A DNA stretch of 6,313 nucleotides, taken from Actinomycetota bacterium (lineage in GTDB: Bacteria; Actinomycetota; Actinomycetes; Nanopelagicales; Nanopelagicaceae). Of this stretch, positions 5,863 through 6,313 are shown piece by piece (positions within the stretch are counted from its first letter, which is position 1; each line of letters opens with the position of its first letter). The translations under genes and the position numbers were made by a program. The stretch lies in NCBI GenBank assembly GCA_947496345.1, contig CANMCL010000052.1, forward strand, positions 1 through 6,313, written 5' to 3'. The notes below the pieces were generated by a model. The model made no database searches, was not told the DNA's origin, and saw only the letters and a list, made by a program, of their open reading frames with translations.

Positions 5863-6313
5863 TAAATCACCGGTGCAAAATCTGTTATTAGTGAGCGAAG
5901 TGAAATCATTAAATCAGTCCAAAGTCCAAGAATTTGCGCGATACCAATCAGAATCAAGAGCGCACCACCAATTTTGGTGATCAAATCTCCACGCTTGGTT
6001 AAATATTTTCGCAAACGTTCGGATTTATCTAAGTAAAGACCCGATGCAATAAACGGCGCACCTAACCCGATGCAATACCCGAATGAAAGAATTGCACCAC
6101 GTGCGGCGCTAGATTCTTGAAATGCCAGTGTTTGAACCGTTGCTAACGCCGGACCAATGCAAGGTGTCCAGCCGATACCGAAGAGGAAACCTAGAAGTGG
6201 CGCACCAATTAGCCCACCATTTGTCGCAATCTTCGGTGAGAAAGTTCGCATCATGGGAAAGCTCCCCATAAAGATAAGGCCCAGCAGAATTGTTATTACT
6301 CCCAAAATACGTG
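5862..6313 (-). CDS. ccdA: Thiol-disulfide carrier CcdA, C-terminal part (cut by window edge)
   Basis: CcdA is a small DsbD-type membrane protein that moves reducing equivalents from cytoplasmic thioredoxin to an extracytoplasmic thioredoxin-like protein, keeping apocytochrome c CXXCH cysteines reduced for haem attachment. About 150 C-terminal residues are visible. The frame stays open to the last base; a TTG at 6305 lies mid-helix within ...RILGVITILLGLIFMGSFP, a normal internal segment, so it is not the true start. The conserved redox cysteine is in GWTPCIGPALA (TGC at 6159-6161), on a proline-flanked site typical of the family; its partner cysteine, normally in the first helix, is outside the window. 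Three further hydrophobic segments follow, including LSFGYCIGLGAPFIASGLYL and IGGALLILIGIAQILGLW. The stop overlaps the resB start by one base. Its position ahead of resB-ccsB matches the order in Mycobacterium (Rv0527-Rv0529). Confidence 0.92.
   Translation of the reverse strand, partial: RILGVITILLGLIFMGSFPMMRTFSPKIATNGGLIGAPLLGFLFGIGWTPCIGPALATVQTLAFQESSAARGAILSFGYCIGLGAPFIASGLYLDKSERLRKYLTKRGDLITKIGGALLILIGIAQILGLWTDLMISLRSLITDFAPVI

Noticed and set aside
5868..5875. Perfect 8-base palindrome CACCGGTG near the ccdA/resB junction
   Set aside because: It is coding sequence for the end of CcdA, occurs once, and an 8-base palindrome is expected by chance in a window of this size.
5862..6305. 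A complete 147-residue protein starting at TTG 6305
   Set aside because: The reading frame continues open to the window edge and the residues around the TTG match an internal CcdA helix; the first redox cysteine of CcdA would be missing. It is a gene cut by the window, not a short protein.
1..6313. Search for tRNA, rRNA, CRISPR arrays, insertion sequences, attachment sites or a defence island
   Set aside because: No repeated spacer pattern, transposase motif, terminal inverted repeats or RNA gene was seen; almost every base belongs to a recognised core metabolic gene.

Overview
The window looks like chromosomal DNA from a low-GC actinobacterium. Base composition is about 45% GC, judged by hand from a few sampled lines. 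The MenC, MenE, ResB/CcsB and PLDc_N-type proteins resemble actinobacterial family members, and two genes appear to be leaderless, as is common in that phylum. A freshwater acI/Nanopelagicales-type organism would fit this GC and gene content, but that placement is inference. The whole window is coding except for very short gaps: there are eight genes, the two outermost are cut by the window edges, and no stretch over 300 bases lacks a gene.

Layout. At the left, on the minus strand, menB (naphthoate synthase) is followed 5 bases later by the start of menC (o-succinylbenzoate synthase, cut at base 1). Divergent from menB across a 42-base gap, menE (OSB-CoA ligase) and menA (DHNA prenyltransferase) run on the plus strand with overlapping stop and start codons. 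A small two-helix membrane protein with a PLDc_N-like domain follows, apparently from its own leaderless promoter. On the right, on the minus strand and convergent with it, are ccdA (N-terminus outside the window), resB and ccsB, the membrane parts of the System II cytochrome c maturation pathway, tightly coupled at both junctions.

How the genes work together. MenC, MenE and MenB make the naphthoquinone ring (MenC forms OSB, MenE activates it to OSB-CoA, MenB closes the ring to DHNA-CoA) and MenA adds the isoprenoid tail to give demethylmenaquinone. CcdA carries reducing equivalents across the membrane to keep apocytochrome c haem-binding cysteines reduced, and ResB-CcsB transports and attaches haem. 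Together they supply the lipid electron carrier and the c-type cytochromes of a respiratory chain. menD, menF/H/G and the thioredoxin-like partner (ResA/CcsX) are not in the window.

I did not find an undescribed system. The points most worth a second look are the E. coli-like bicarbonate-site signature of MenB, a symmetric -10 element shared by menB and menE, the leaderless promoter of the small PLDc_N protein, and a hairpin containing both convergent stop codons.
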